Source of the DNA: Roseovarius arcticus
GTDB lineage: Bacteria > Pseudomonadota > Alphaproteobacteria > Rhodobacterales > Rhodobacteraceae
Assembly (NCBI RefSeq): GCF_006125015.1
Contig: NZ_SZZN01000001.1
Location: forward strand, 1,240,001 to 1,304,000
Reading direction: 5' to 3'
DNA: 64,000 nucleotides
Of this stretch, positions 46,155-55,433 are shown piece after piece. Both the position numbers and the translations under genes were made by a program. Numbering within the stretch: position 1 is the first letter of the stretch; each line of letters begins with the position of its first letter. Below the pieces are notes generated by a model, which did no database searches, was not told the DNA's origin, and worked only from the letters and a program-made list of their open reading frames with translations.

Positions 46155-46686
46155 GCGTTCGTGAATAAGCCGTGTCCGGCTGGTGTCCGGTTCGAGGGCC
46201 GAACTCGAGCGCGGGATTTTCCATCCGAACGTGCGCTGCTCCGGACGCACCCACACCCACTACACCATATTTATTCGGCCTTGGCCATTCTGACTGGGAC
46301 ACTATAGCGTCTTCAGTCCGACCAAGTTTTGGCAATTTCCGGATGGTTCAGTTTGGTTCAGGAATTTCTCGAACTGTTCGTCAGTTAGAATCCCTTCCGA
46401 TCCGCCACTTGCCCTTGCGAAAGCGTTCTCCGCTCGTTGCCCTAGGCGAAAATTGTCGTTGTTTTCAAGGGTTATGCGGCAAAGGCTGAGCACCGGCCCC
46501 GGTGCCAAGAGGCGTGAAGGTGTTCTTTCAGGGCCGATATTCTCTGGACCTGTTAACCGCGCGCAGTCCGGTTCAGAGCGCCATCCCACTGAAATAAAGC
46601 AGAATATTTTAGGTTTGCGCTCGGCGTGGTTCGCAGGTCCGTTCGCCTACCTGATGGACCCTAGATCGAACGATCAGCGAACAGCC
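46155..46686. other. Gene-free island end with repeated GTGTCCGG
   Basis: There is no convincing gene between the left att site and the end of hsdR. Two direct copies of GTGTCCGG at 46172-46179 and 46183-46190 are 11 bp apart. They resemble arm-type integrase sites. A short minus-strand frame at 46302-46589 has no clear start. Confidence 0.5.
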
Positions 46687-49600
46687 TTATGCCGCCTGTG
46701 CGAAGCCACCATTCACGGCCTGTTGCCACACATGTGCGTAGACGCTTGCAGCAAGGGCTTTCTTTTCGTCGGGCGTGAACGGCGGTGACGGTAGGCTTCC
46801 GAAGACTTCGTCCAAGATGAAGACTTCGACATCAGCCTTGGTCTGCTCTTTCTCCCAGAAGCGATCGAGTTCGGCCAAGCGCGCCTTTATGGATGCCAAG
46901 AGGTCGCGGCTCGCCTGCTTCACCCGCTCACGAGACGTTTTGTCCAGGTTATCCTTGAGCAGCAGGTCGAAGAGCGCCAGCTCATCTTCACCAAGCCCCT
47001 CCTTCGTTGCGCGCTTCTGCTCCTCGTCCAGACTGTTGACGAGTTCGACCAATCGACGGAACGTCTCCTCGATGGTGGTGCGATCTTTCTCCCGATTGTA
47101 GTCGGCAATGATCGCCTCGTACTTCACCTGATAGTCCATCCTGGCGGGATTGCGCGCCAGCATCTCGGCGAGTTTCTGTTCGACGATGTCGCGGATGTCC
47201 TGAAGCGCAGTCGCTTTGCGTCTGACCTTCTTTGCAAATTCATCGCGCAGCTTCTCAAGATCGATCTGGCTCAGGTCGAAGGTCAGCCCCTCGGCTTGAT
47301 CGTCCCCTGATGCCTGCGTTCGGATGGCTTCATTGACGATCCGGTGCAGCTCCTTCAACAGCTCTGTCACATCAGCCGTGTCGCGCCGCTCGGTCAGTTT
47401 TTTGTAGATTGCTTCAATGTTGTCGTGTCGTTCGGCGTGTGCCCACGCACTGGGCTCCATAAGCAGCGCCTTGAAGCGGATAAACACCTGTCGTGCAAGA
47501 ATCTCGAAGCGGCGCTTTGCCTCGTCCGTCGAATAGACGGCTTCTACGGCGTCCTTGAGGCCCTTGATGCGCACAAAGCCCTTCGAGCCAAGCAGTACGC
47601 CTGGATCGAAGGCGAGGCTGCGCAAATGCGCCTCGGTCGCCTCGATAGCTTCTAGCAGGGCCTGTACGCGCTCCTCGATGGGCGCAATGATTTCTTCACC
47701 GCCCGTGCCATCATCGCCTAGCGCATACTGGGCGAGTGCGGCACGCAAGCTTGCTAGCATCCCGTTGTAGTCGACGATCAGGCCGAAGTCCTTGCCAGGA
47801 TACACCCTGTTTGCCCGCGCTATGGCCTGCATCAGCGTGTGCGCCTTCATCGGCTTGTCGATATAGAGCGTCGACAAGCATTCCACGTCGAAACCAGTCA
47901 GCCACATCGCGCAGACGATTGCGACGCGGAATGGGTGCTCGGGGTTCTTGAAAGCCGTCTCGACATCAATCCGCTCGCCATTTCCGGTATTGAAGCCCTG
48001 CTTCATCAAGGCGCGGTGCGGGATGATGTCGAACCCCCATTTCTTGAAGTCCGCGACCTCGTTCTGCGCCTCGCTGATGATGATCTCGACGATGGTTTCC
48101 TCGAGCCACATTGCCTGCTCAGCCAGTTCTTGCGCTTGCTCCGCGAGTACAAGGCGAAGGGTTTCATCAGCAGCGGCATCTGCTTCGGCTTGCTTAGCGT
48201 CGGCGGCCGCCCTGACTTCTGCAGCCTTCGCCCGCCAGCGCGGGACGATCATTTGGTGCATCCGGGCGCAGGTGATCTTGTCGATACACACGAATAGGGA
48301 TTTTCCGGACTCCCACCTCGTCGCGCAGTGCTCCACGAAATCGGCTGCGATCTTGTCGAGCCGCTCATCGGCGGTGATGACCTCGTAGTCCTTTCCGAGC
48401 AGCTTATCGAGGAGCGCCGCCTGATCTGGGTCGAGCTCCGCTTCCTCGATCTTCTCGGCGATCCGTTCGTTCAGGTTCGTCTTGGCGACCCCTAGCTTCT
48501 CGCCCCGGTTCTCATAGACTAGCTTGACGGTTGCGCCATCCTCCTCGGAGCGTTTGAAGTCGTAGCGCGAGACGTAATCTCCGAAGATGCGCTTGGTGAT
48601 CTGGTCCTGTTTGAATAGGGGAGTGCCAGTGAATCCGATGAAGGCAGCGTTGGGCAGCGCCAGGCGCATATTACGAGCGAGCCGCCCCGCTTGTGTGCGG
48701 TGGGCTTCGTCAGAGATCACTATAATGTCGTCGCGCTCGCTGTAGGGGTTCTTGGGGTCCACGTCCTTGTTGAACTTGTGGATCAGGCTGAAAACGTACT
48801 GGTTGTTTTCCTTCAGGATCCGTTCAAGATCATCGCCGGATGCCGCGCGCGGGGTGTCGTTTTCCGCGACGCCGCAGCCAACAAAGGTCTTGTAGATTTG
48901 GCTGTCGAGATCATTCCGGTCGGTCATCAGTAGGAATGTGAAATTGCCCGGCACCTTGCGCCGCACCTTCTCGGCGAAGAATGCCATCGAGTAGGACTTG
49001 CCACTGCCCTGCGTGTGCCAGAACACGCCCAAACGGCCTAAATCCGGATGCGCCCGTTCGATGATGTCGACGGGACCTTCGGGAACGAAGGACGGAAGTG
49101 AAGGTTCCGCCGCTAGAAGCGCATGATGACCCCTCTTGCGCTTGGCTGGTGTCTTTCGTTCCAGCGGCAACTCCACCACGCGGTGGCGCAGGCGCTCACC
49201 GGGCGGGATCTCGGCCTTGATCGCCTCTTGCCTCGCGACGGAGGCTACCGCACGGTTCACGCCCAGAACCTGGTGATTTCTGGCAACCACCTTCCGTGCC
49301 GTACCCGCCTTGCTTTCGTCGAACAGGATGAAGTTTTCGACCAGATCTAGCAATCGATCATGCGCAAGCATGCCATTCAACAGCCGCTCCGCATCCACGC
49401 TGCCTTCGTCCGCCTCATCTAGCCGCTTCCACTCGTTGAAATGCTCCCAAGTGCTCGTAATCGAGCCATATCGGGCGCCATCACCGTTCGAGACAATTAG
49501 GAAGGCGTTATGATGGAAGGCGTGCGCGATGACGTTTTCGTCCATGTAGTCGCGCAGGTTGCCATCAAACCCGGCTCGGATGTTCTTGTAGACGGCCTTT

Positions 49601-50112
49601 AGCTCAATGAAGACCAGCGGCAGGCCGTTGACGAAGCAGACCAGATCGGCGCGACGGTTGTAGTTGGGCGTCCGCATGCCGGTCAATTTCAACTCTCGCA
49701 CGGCAAGGAAGCGGTTGGTGCCGAGCGCGTTGTCGAAGTCGATCACCTTGGCACGAGCGGATTTCTGTCGTCCCTTTGCATCGCGATACGTGACGGGTAC
49801 GCCGCCGCGCAGCATACGATAGAAATCGCGGTTGTGCTGAACCATCGACCGGCTGACGTCATAGACGGTAAGGCCTCGGATTGCGTCCTCGATTGCCGGG
49901 GCTGGCAAGTCCGGGTTGAGGCGGTGTAGCGCCGCCCGAAGGTCCCGGGTCAGGACTGCTTCGGTCGTGTCCTTTCGCCCCAGCGTGCCGTCCGGTCCGA
50001 AAGTCTCCTGGTTCCAAGCGTATATGCTGTCCCAGCCGAGCACCGTCTCCAAGTGCTCGGCGAAAGTGGTCTGAACCAGTCGATCTTCGCTGTTAATGCC
50101 GGTGACGGCCAT
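46687..50112 (-). CDS. hsdR: Type I restriction endonuclease subunit R
   Basis: A 1141-residue DNA-translocating restriction subunit. The N-terminal nuclease domain has Asp156 (RADLV) and Glu170-x-Lys172 (FIELK). The superfamily 2 motor has Walker A TQGSGKS (367-373), DEAH (468-471) and FTGTPL as motif III. A long helical C-terminal region provides the HsdM/HsdS contact. All catalytic residues are intact, so it appears functional. It is the last gene of the antitoxin-hsdM-hsdS-HEPN-hsdR operon and is 18 bp from the HEPN-like gene. Confidence 0.95.
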   Translation of the reverse strand: MAVTGINSEDRLVQTTFAEHLETVLGWDSIYAWNQETFGPDGTLGRKDTTEAVLTRDLRAALHRLNPDLPAPAIEDAIRGLTVYDVSRSMVQHNRDFYRMLRGGVPVTYRDAKGRQKSARAKVIDFDNALGTNRFLAVRELKLTGMRTPNYNRRADLVCFVNGLPLVFIELKAVYKNIRAGFDGNLRDYMDENVIAHAFHHNAFLIVSNGDGARYGSITSTWEHFNEWKRLDEADEGSVDAERLLNGMLAHDRLLDLVENFILFDESKAGTARKVVARNHQVLGVNRAVASVARQEAIKAEIPPGERLRHRVVELPLERKTPAKRKRGHHALLAAEPSLPSFVPEGPVDIIERAHPDLGRLGVFWHTQGSGKSYSMAFFAEKVRRKVPGNFTFLLMTDRNDLDSQIYKTFVGCGVAENDTPRAASGDDLERILKENNQYVFSLIHKFNKDVDPKNPYSERDDIIVISDEAHRTQAGRLARNMRLALPNAAFIGFTGTPLFKQDQITKRIFGDYVSRYDFKRSEEDGATVKLVYENRGEKLGVAKTNLNERIAEKIEEAELDPDQAALLDKLLGKDYEVITADERLDKIAADFVEHCATRWESGKSLFVCIDKITCARMHQMIVPRWRAKAAEVRAAADAKQAEADAAADETLRLVLAEQAQELAEQAMWLEETIVEIIISEAQNEVADFKKWGFDIIPHRALMKQGFNTGNGERIDVETAFKNPEHPFRVAIVCAMWLTGFDVECLSTLYIDKPMKAHTLMQAIARANRVYPGKDFGLIVDYNGMLASLRAALAQYALGDDGTGGEEIIAPIEERVQALLEAIEATEAHLRSLAFDPGVLLGSKGFVRIKGLKDAVEAVYSTDEAKRRFEILARQVFIRFKALLMEPSAWAHAERHDNIEAIYKKLTERRDTADVTELLKELHRIVNEAIRTQASGDDQAEGLTFDLSQIDLEKLRDEFAKKVRRKATALQDIRDIVEQKLAEMLARNPARMDYQVKYEAIIADYNREKDRTTIEETFRRLVELVNSLDEEQKRATKEGLGEDELALFDLLLKDNLDKTSRERVKQASRDLLASIKARLAELDRFWEKEQTKADVEVFILDEVFGSLPSPPFTPDEKKALAASVYAHVWQQAVNGGFAQAA

Positions 50113-50130
50113 GCAATGCCTTTCGTAAGA

Positions 50131-50925
50131 TCACGTTTCGCGCTCCTTCAAATAAAGGCCCACGCCGTCAATGATGCCGTCGATGAGTTCGACGCAATGA
50201 GAGCAGAAATCAGGGGACATGTAATAGAGCCACGGTTCGCCATCCCGTTCGGCACTCGTGAACCAGGCTTCCGGCCATTTCTCGGACGCGATGCGGTTTG
50301 AAAACTTGCCGATCGCCTCGGCTGGCCATTCGAAGCCGTTGTGCAGCATATTGTTGCGATAGGCGAAGAGGGCGGACAGCGTGTTCCGATAGTCGGGCGG
50401 CAGAAAGGGCTTGAGCCCGCAGCTTTCAGCCAACTGGTCGATACCGGCCACGAGATCGCCTTTTGGCCCATCGCTGCGGAAAACAATCTGCGGGTTCCAG
50501 AACTGATCGTCAGCACGCTGCCTCCGCGCGTTGCCCGCATCCGTGCTCTGCCTTTTCCTCAGCCCCTCGAAGATGGCGACGAACAGGGACTCGATGAAGG
50601 GCGCCAGCATTCCGACCGCCGACATGCTGTGCGCCGAATCCATGAACACCGATTGCCAGAACTGATGATCGTAGCTCCATTCCAAGCCCACATCGTCTGG
50701 GTTCGCCTCAATTTCCGCCTTGGCTTCTTTCAGTTTGATGCTCGTTGCAGCTGAAGCTTGTTCGTTGCGGTGCATCAGGCTCTTGATGGCATCCAACTGT
50801 GTGCCCGGCATTGTTTGTCTGAGCATCCACCCGGCATGCATGCTCGGCGAAATGGAATCGACGAAGCGCTGCCAAGAGGCGGCCGCTTCTTCGTCGAAAG
50901 GTGGAGTGGAGCTGTCCTGCGTCAC
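50131..50925 (-). CDS. HEPN-like protein encoded between hsdS and hsdR
   Basis: A 264-residue, largely helical protein. Residues 187-197 (FAYRNNMLHNG) contain R190-x4-H195, the Rx4-6H motif of HEPN RNases, placed between two predicted helices as in that fold. The N-terminal half has no recognised domain. The ATG overlaps the hsdS stop by 4 bp (ATGA), and the stop is 18 bp before hsdR, so it is built into the restriction operon. HEPN proteins in such places often act as RNase toxins in phage defence. The family assignment is inferred from the motif only. Confidence 0.6.
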   Translation of the reverse strand: MTQDSSTPPFDEEAAASWQRFVDSISPSMHAGWMLRQTMPGTQLDAIKSLMHRNEQASAATSIKLKEAKAEIEANPDDVGLEWSYDHQFWQSVFMDSAHSMSAVGMLAPFIESLFVAIFEGLRKRQSTDAGNARRQRADDQFWNPQIVFRSDGPKGDLVAGIDQLAESCGLKPFLPPDYRNTLSALFAYRNNMLHNGFEWPAEAIGKFSNRIASEKWPEAWFTSAERDGEPWLYYMSPDFCSHCVELIDGIIDGVGLYLKERET

Positions 50926-52097
50926 ACCGCGATCTCCCCGTTCATCAGGTGCGGCAGGAGGAGGTCGCGGGCTTGGGCGAGCTTCTCGTTCTGGCTGGTC
51001 AGGTTGGCTATCTGCTGGTCGATGGTGGCGGCTTGGGCCTCAAACTCCGTGAGTAACATCGACGAAGGGACCGCCAGTTTCTGTCCTTCGAGTTCCTTCT
51101 TGTTCGTGGCAGCGTAAATCGCACCCGAACCGATGATATCCTCTGCATAGAAGTGGTTCTTCAGCGCGTAGAAGAGGAACGATTGATGCCCGGTGCGTGA
51201 CCGGATTGCCGAGAGGCCGCGCCCAAGAACGATCTTGTCCCGCGTAATATTGATGCGTCCGACAGGGGCGCGGACACTTACGAGAATGTCGCCGGCCTCC
51301 GCAATCTTCGTGACCATAGTCGAGTATGTGCGATGGCCGACAAAGCGGAAGCCATAGTCCGTCACGCCTTGATGGAACGGCAGGCCATTGCCGGCGTCAT
51401 TGTAGAACTGCGATTTCGGGCTCTGGCCCATTACGACTTCAGCTAGATCCACCAGCGTCCGCCGCTCCCAGCCATCGGGGACGCCGTCGGTGATCTTGAC
51501 GTGTTCGTGCCCGGGGAAACGGAAGTGGACGAACCACTCGCGGTAGAGCAGCCGCGTCGCCTCCTCCAACAGCGCAATCCGCCGCCGGTTGGTCTCGATC
51601 AGGTCGTCGTAAGCACCGATGACTTGAGATACCTTTTGCTGAATTGTCAGGGGAGGAACTTGAAACCCAAAAGAAAGAATCTTTTTCAACGATAAATTGT
51701 CTTGAGTGGCACCTCTCGACACGCTTCGAAAAGCACGTCTCAACGCGTCAAGAGAATACTTTATGTATCGGATATCCGCCAATTCTGGATTTGGAATAAA
51801 ACCTACAATGCTATCTGGAAAGCAGGCGGGGAAGTTCAAAATCGCCGTTGAGCCCGTGTTTTCACCTGCGATTGTCATACAAAGCGTTTGCTGATCCCAA
51901 ATTCTACTCTGAGCAACACCTTCAGGACTGTAGGTTTGGCAGTAACCGGAAATAAACAGATCAGCGGCCTGGATGTCCGCCGTCTGGATGAAAGGGGTTT
52001 CTCCCCCGTATAATGCAGGATCATTTCGTGGCCGGTGCTTTGAACGTCCGCGGCCGACGAAACCGAGTTCATCGAGTTTGGCTTCTGGCCAACTCAC
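50922..52097 (-). CDS. hsdS: Type I restriction-modification specificity subunit S
   Basis: A 391-residue specificity subunit with two target-recognition domains (about residues 1-150 and 205-350). They are separated by conserved helices (LIETNRRRIALLEEATRLLYREW) and followed by a second helical repeat (IDQQIANLTSQNEKLAQARDLLLPHLM). The first recognition domain is encoded by AT-richer DNA than the rest, consistent with domain exchange. ATGA overlaps link it to hsdM and to the HEPN-like gene. Confidence 0.93.
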   Translation of the reverse strand: MSWPEAKLDELGFVGRGRSKHRPRNDPALYGGETPFIQTADIQAADLFISGYCQTYSPEGVAQSRIWDQQTLCMTIAGENTGSTAILNFPACFPDSIVGFIPNPELADIRYIKYSLDALRRAFRSVSRGATQDNLSLKKILSFGFQVPPLTIQQKVSQVIGAYDDLIETNRRRIALLEEATRLLYREWFVHFRFPGHEHVKITDGVPDGWERRTLVDLAEVVMGQSPKSQFYNDAGNGLPFHQGVTDYGFRFVGHRTYSTMVTKIAEAGDILVSVRAPVGRINITRDKIVLGRGLSAIRSRTGHQSFLFYALKNHFYAEDIIGSGAIYAATNKKELEGQKLAVPSSMLLTEFEAQAATIDQQIANLTSQNEKLAQARDLLLPHLMNGEIAV

Positions 52098-54208
52098 ACC
52101 CCCAACTCCTCGAAGTTTCGGGCGATCCGAGCCGCCAGGTCTGCTGCCTCTTTGTTCAGCCCCTTCAGGTCGATGTGGATCGACCGCAGCGCCTCTTCGA
52201 AGTCGAAATCCTCGTCCACCTCCTCGGGCGCGACGCCGACATAGCGGCCGGGCGTCAGGCTCCAGTCATGCTCTGCGATCTCGGTCCGATCCACCAGCTT
52301 CACCAGACCCTCGACATCCGCCAATCGCGCTTCGGGGAACCGCTCCTGTAGCCAGTCCGCCTGTTTTACGAAATACCGGGCGCCCCTCAGCGCCTCCACC
52401 GCGTCGACACGCACGCCTTCCAGCGCCTTGCGTGCCTTGTTCACCTCCACGTTGGCCCAGAGATCCGAGTCCCGTGCCTCCAGTTCCTTCATCGCCACAT
52501 CGACCGCGCGGCCCGCCAGCTTCGCCGCCAGGTCGATCTGCTTGGTCAGATCGCGGCACCGTTCCGCCATGCCATACAATCCTTCGCGCGCCGCATGGAG
52601 CGTGGCGTTGTCGCGGCCTTCTTCGTTCGCGCCTTCGGCCCAGGCCTTCGCCCGGACGGCAACCTCTGCCGCGAAGCTTGCAATGTCGTCGTTGAGCGTG
52701 GCCTGCACAGCAGTCAGTTCCGTCCAGGTCTCTGCCAGCGGGTCCGGGTCGCGCGCCTCTTTCGCAAAGGGAGCCATTTGGTCGACCAGCTTGGCGATCG
52801 CCTCCTTGAAGCCTGTCAGCGGTTCGGCCGTCGCCTGTCCATGTGCGATGGCCTCAGCAAGATAGGATGTAACCAGGTCGAGGTATCGGTCGGACTGTCC
52901 GCGATAGAGCCAGATGATGGCGGCGATGTTCTTCTGCTGCTCGGGCGAGTAGTCAAAGATGGCCCGAGTAACCTTGCGATAAATGTTGCGCGCGTCGAGC
53001 ATTAGGACGTGATCGGCGCGTTCCGGGTCACGCTCCTTTGCCCGGTCAAAGAACCAGAGCTGGCAAGGCACGGTGCGGGTGTAGAAGAAGTTGCCGCGGA
53101 TATCGATCATCACGTCCACGGCGCCGGTCTCGACGAGCTTCTGGCGCACCTTCGCCTCATCCCGCCCCGCGCTGGACGCCTGGGAGGACATGACGACACC
53201 GGCGCGGCCGCTGTCGTTCAGGTAGCTGTAGAAATAGGACATCCACAGGTAGTTGGCGTTGGAGACCTTCTTGCCCTTGTTCACGCCGGGCAGGCCGAAG
53301 GGCAGACGAGCGTCGCCTTTGACCTTGTCGGCGTCGACCTCGTCCACGTTGAACGGCGGATTTGCCATCACGAAGTCGCACTTGCCGACAAGTTCGTGCG
53401 GATCCTTGTAGTAGGTGATGGCCTCGTTCCCGGCCCGGATGGTGCCCTGCAGCCCGTGGACAGCAAGGTTGGTCTGGGCGAGCTTGGCAGTCGTCTCGTT
53501 CTTTTCGTGGCCGTAGAAGGTGACGCGCTTCATCGTGTCCTGCCCTTCTTCTTGGATGAAGTGGCTGGACTGCACGAACATGCCGCCCGAGCCGCAGGCC
53601 GGGTCGAAAACGATGCCGTGGTCGGGTTCGATGACGTTGACGATGGTCTGGACGATTGAGGGTGGTGTGAAGAACTCGCCATTGTCGTGGGCGCCCTGTT
53701 TGGAAAACTCAGCGAGAAAGTACTCGTAGATGCGGCCGAACACATCACCCGAGGCATTGCGCAATGCCTCTGTGTCGAACTTGCGCATCATGCTTTCGAG
53801 AAGATCATCGTCGAAGCGCTCGTAGTCCTTGGGTAATTGACCTGCAAGCGGCGGGAAGTGTTCCTCCACTGCCTCCATGGCTGCGGTCAGCGCCTCGCCA
53901 AGTTGCCCGCCCTTGGGCATATCGAGGATCACATCGTAGCGGGCTGCCTCAGGCAACATCATCGCGCGGCGACGTCGGAAGTCGGCATCGACCAAGGGCC
54001 GATCTGGCATTTTTCCGGCAGCCTTGTCGGCCTCGATCGCGGCGAGAGCTGCGTAGTAACGGTTCGTGGCCTGTCGCAGGAAAAGGAGCCCCATGATGGG
54101 CATGAAATACTCGTTCGATGCGAGCCCGGAGTTGGCCCGCAAATCGTCCGCCATCTTCCAAAGGTCTGCACCGAACTGCTCAATTCCGGTCAGGTGGTCT
54201 GCAATCAT
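52094..54208 (-). CDS. hsdM: Type I restriction-modification methyltransferase subunit M
   Basis: A 704-residue adenine-N6 methyltransferase. An N-terminal HsdM helical domain (1-130) is followed by the SAM motif DPACGSGG (202-209) and the catalytic NPPF (283-286). The protein is longer than the classical 500-residue HsdM because of a helical C-terminal extension (about 480-704). All motifs are intact. It starts 4 bp inside the end of the antitoxin gene. Confidence 0.95.
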   Translation of the reverse strand: MIADHLTGIEQFGADLWKMADDLRANSGLASNEYFMPIMGLLFLRQATNRYYAALAAIEADKAAGKMPDRPLVDADFRRRRAMMLPEAARYDVILDMPKGGQLGEALTAAMEAVEEHFPPLAGQLPKDYERFDDDLLESMMRKFDTEALRNASGDVFGRIYEYFLAEFSKQGAHDNGEFFTPPSIVQTIVNVIEPDHGIVFDPACGSGGMFVQSSHFIQEEGQDTMKRVTFYGHEKNETTAKLAQTNLAVHGLQGTIRAGNEAITYYKDPHELVGKCDFVMANPPFNVDEVDADKVKGDARLPFGLPGVNKGKKVSNANYLWMSYFYSYLNDSGRAGVVMSSQASSAGRDEAKVRQKLVETGAVDVMIDIRGNFFYTRTVPCQLWFFDRAKERDPERADHVLMLDARNIYRKVTRAIFDYSPEQQKNIAAIIWLYRGQSDRYLDLVTSYLAEAIAHGQATAEPLTGFKEAIAKLVDQMAPFAKEARDPDPLAETWTELTAVQATLNDDIASFAAEVAVRAKAWAEGANEEGRDNATLHAAREGLYGMAERCRDLTKQIDLAAKLAGRAVDVAMKELEARDSDLWANVEVNKARKALEGVRVDAVEALRGARYFVKQADWLQERFPEARLADVEGLVKLVDRTEIAEHDWSLTPGRYVGVAPEEVDEDFDFEEALRSIHIDLKGLNKEAADLAARIARNFEELGV

Positions 54209-54408
54209 TCGTTTGTGTTCTTTCCTACGCTATGGCGCTTGGGAGTGGCGCTACCTTCGTCCAGCGCCTTCAACCGCTCGTATTCCTCGACCGACATCAC
54301 GACGACGACAGTGCGCCCATGCTTGGCTACCGCGACCGGCTCAGCTCGGGCGAGATCAATCAACCTTCCGAAACCGTACTTCGCGTCTTTCGCAGTCAAG
54401 ATCTGCAT
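54205..54408 (-). CDS. Phd/YefM-type antitoxin heading the hsd operon
   Basis: A 67-residue antitoxin of the Phd/YefM family: MQILTAKDAKYGFGRLIDLA is the DNA-binding N-terminus, and VVVVMSVEEYERLKAL the typical C-terminal helix start. GGAGAG precedes ATG 54408; an open frame to 54462 adds an unlikely leader. No Doc or RelE-type toxin gene is adjacent. The stop overlaps the hsdM start (ATGA), and a palindrome at 54437-54453 lies 29 bp upstream. It may act as an autorepressor of the restriction operon. Confidence 0.82.
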   Translation of the reverse strand: MQILTAKDAKYGFGRLIDLARAEPVAVAKHGRTVVVVMSVEEYERLKALDEGSATPKRHSVGKNTNE

Positions 54409-54436
54409 CTGACTCTCCGCTTGTGTACGGCATACT

Positions 54437-54453
54437 TTGGCCAAATTGGCTAA
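54437..54453. promoter_or_regulatory. Palindrome upstream of the antitoxin-hsd operon
   Basis: TTGGCCAAATTGGCTAA is a near-perfect palindrome with an A at the centre, 29 bp upstream of the antitoxin ATG. Its position suits an operator bound by the Phd/YefM protein. Confidence 0.5.
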
Positions 54454-54668
54454 TAAACACAAGTCAGCGATCGACCCGAATTTGATCGTCAGCGAGGTTT
54501 GCGACGTTCAAAGTCGCAGCAATGTACGCTGCCTGCCCCAATCCATAGGGAGCTCTGACCGCGGTGTTTCCAGTTTCAGGTCGGGCGGCTGTCACCCATA
54601 GAGGATGGCCACGTACAATCCCGGGGCGGTTTCGAAAGCCGGGCCGGTTGCCGAAGTCACGCAGATGC

Positions 54669-55433
54669 TCAGAACAACGCAGGCTGGCCTGTATCGTCAA
54701 CCCGAAGAACGCCGAGCAACTGCCATGTCTGCGGGCGCTTGGCCATGTTGCCAACGCAGAAGAGCATTCCCCGTTTTGCGTACTGTTCGTTGAAGGTCGT
54801 GCTCATCCAGTCGAGTGTTGCCTGGTCGGATCCTTCGCGCTTTCGCCCGTTGAAAAACATGGCATGAGCTTCCCAGTCCCCATTCGCGTAATCATGTGGG
54901 CCGGTGCCATCCTCAAACTTGAAACGAAACTCATAGGGGCTTGGTTCAAGTGCCGCCAGTTGCTTGTCAAAAAAGGATCCCTGGCTGGCGGCTTGCTCGT
55001 ATATTTTCCGTTCGGCGTCGAGTTCCGATTCTGTCTTAGCCTTGTAGTAAAAGCGAGTATTCTTGGGGCGGATCAACGCAAGAGATTTGCCCGCAGCAGC
55101 TGCGTCCGCCACCGAATTTGAAACAAGCGGGTTGAGTACCGCGGAGCGGTCCTTTGCAGGCATTGTTCCATCTAAAATGATGGAGTCCTCCATCACGTGG
55201 CAACTTTCGCTCCTCCGGTCGCTTGTTGGTGTGCGATATTTGAAATCCACCCAATCCCATCGCTTGAAGGCAGCACCTTCTCCCAAATGTCGAAACCGGA
55301 CCGGAAACAGCCGTTTGAAATCGCCATAGGGCGTTACCCCGGCGCAGCAAACTGTTTCCCCATGTGTAGCGCTACGCTGCGGTAACGCTTTCACTAGGAT
55401 GGAAACGCGGCAATTTTGAAGAGTGACGGACAT
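54669..55433 (-). CDS. Conserved hypothetical protein paired with DUF488
   Basis: A 254-residue protein starting MSVTLQNCRVSILVKALPQ at ATG 55433, overlapping the DUF488 gene by about 60 bp. Notable segments are ETVCCAGVTPYGDFKRLFPVR, with two adjacent cysteines, and FKRWDWVDFKYR. The C-terminal half contains an aromatic-rich stretch and ends TGQPALF. I recognise similar proteins beside DUF488 genes but know no assigned function. Enzymatic or nucleic-acid-related roles are both possible. Confidence 0.65.
   Translation of the reverse strand: MSVTLQNCRVSILVKALPQRSATHGETVCCAGVTPYGDFKRLFPVRFRHLGEGAAFKRWDWVDFKYRTPTSDRRSESCHVMEDSIILDGTMPAKDRSAVLNPLVSNSVADAAAAGKSLALIRPKNTRFYYKAKTESELDAERKIYEQAASQGSFFDKQLAALEPSPYEFRFKFEDGTGPHDYANGDWEAHAMFFNGRKREGSDQATLDWMSTTFNEQYAKRGMLFCVGNMAKRPQTWQLLGVLRVDDTGQPALF

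Noticed and set aside
46302..46589. 95-codon minus-strand frame at the left island end
   Set aside because: The last 60 codons look mildly protein-like but there is no good start codon or ribosome-binding site, and no recognisable family.
54464..54754. 96-codon minus-strand frame upstream of the antitoxin gene
   Set aside because: It overlaps the end of the gene at 54669 and has no start signal; it is probably non-coding.
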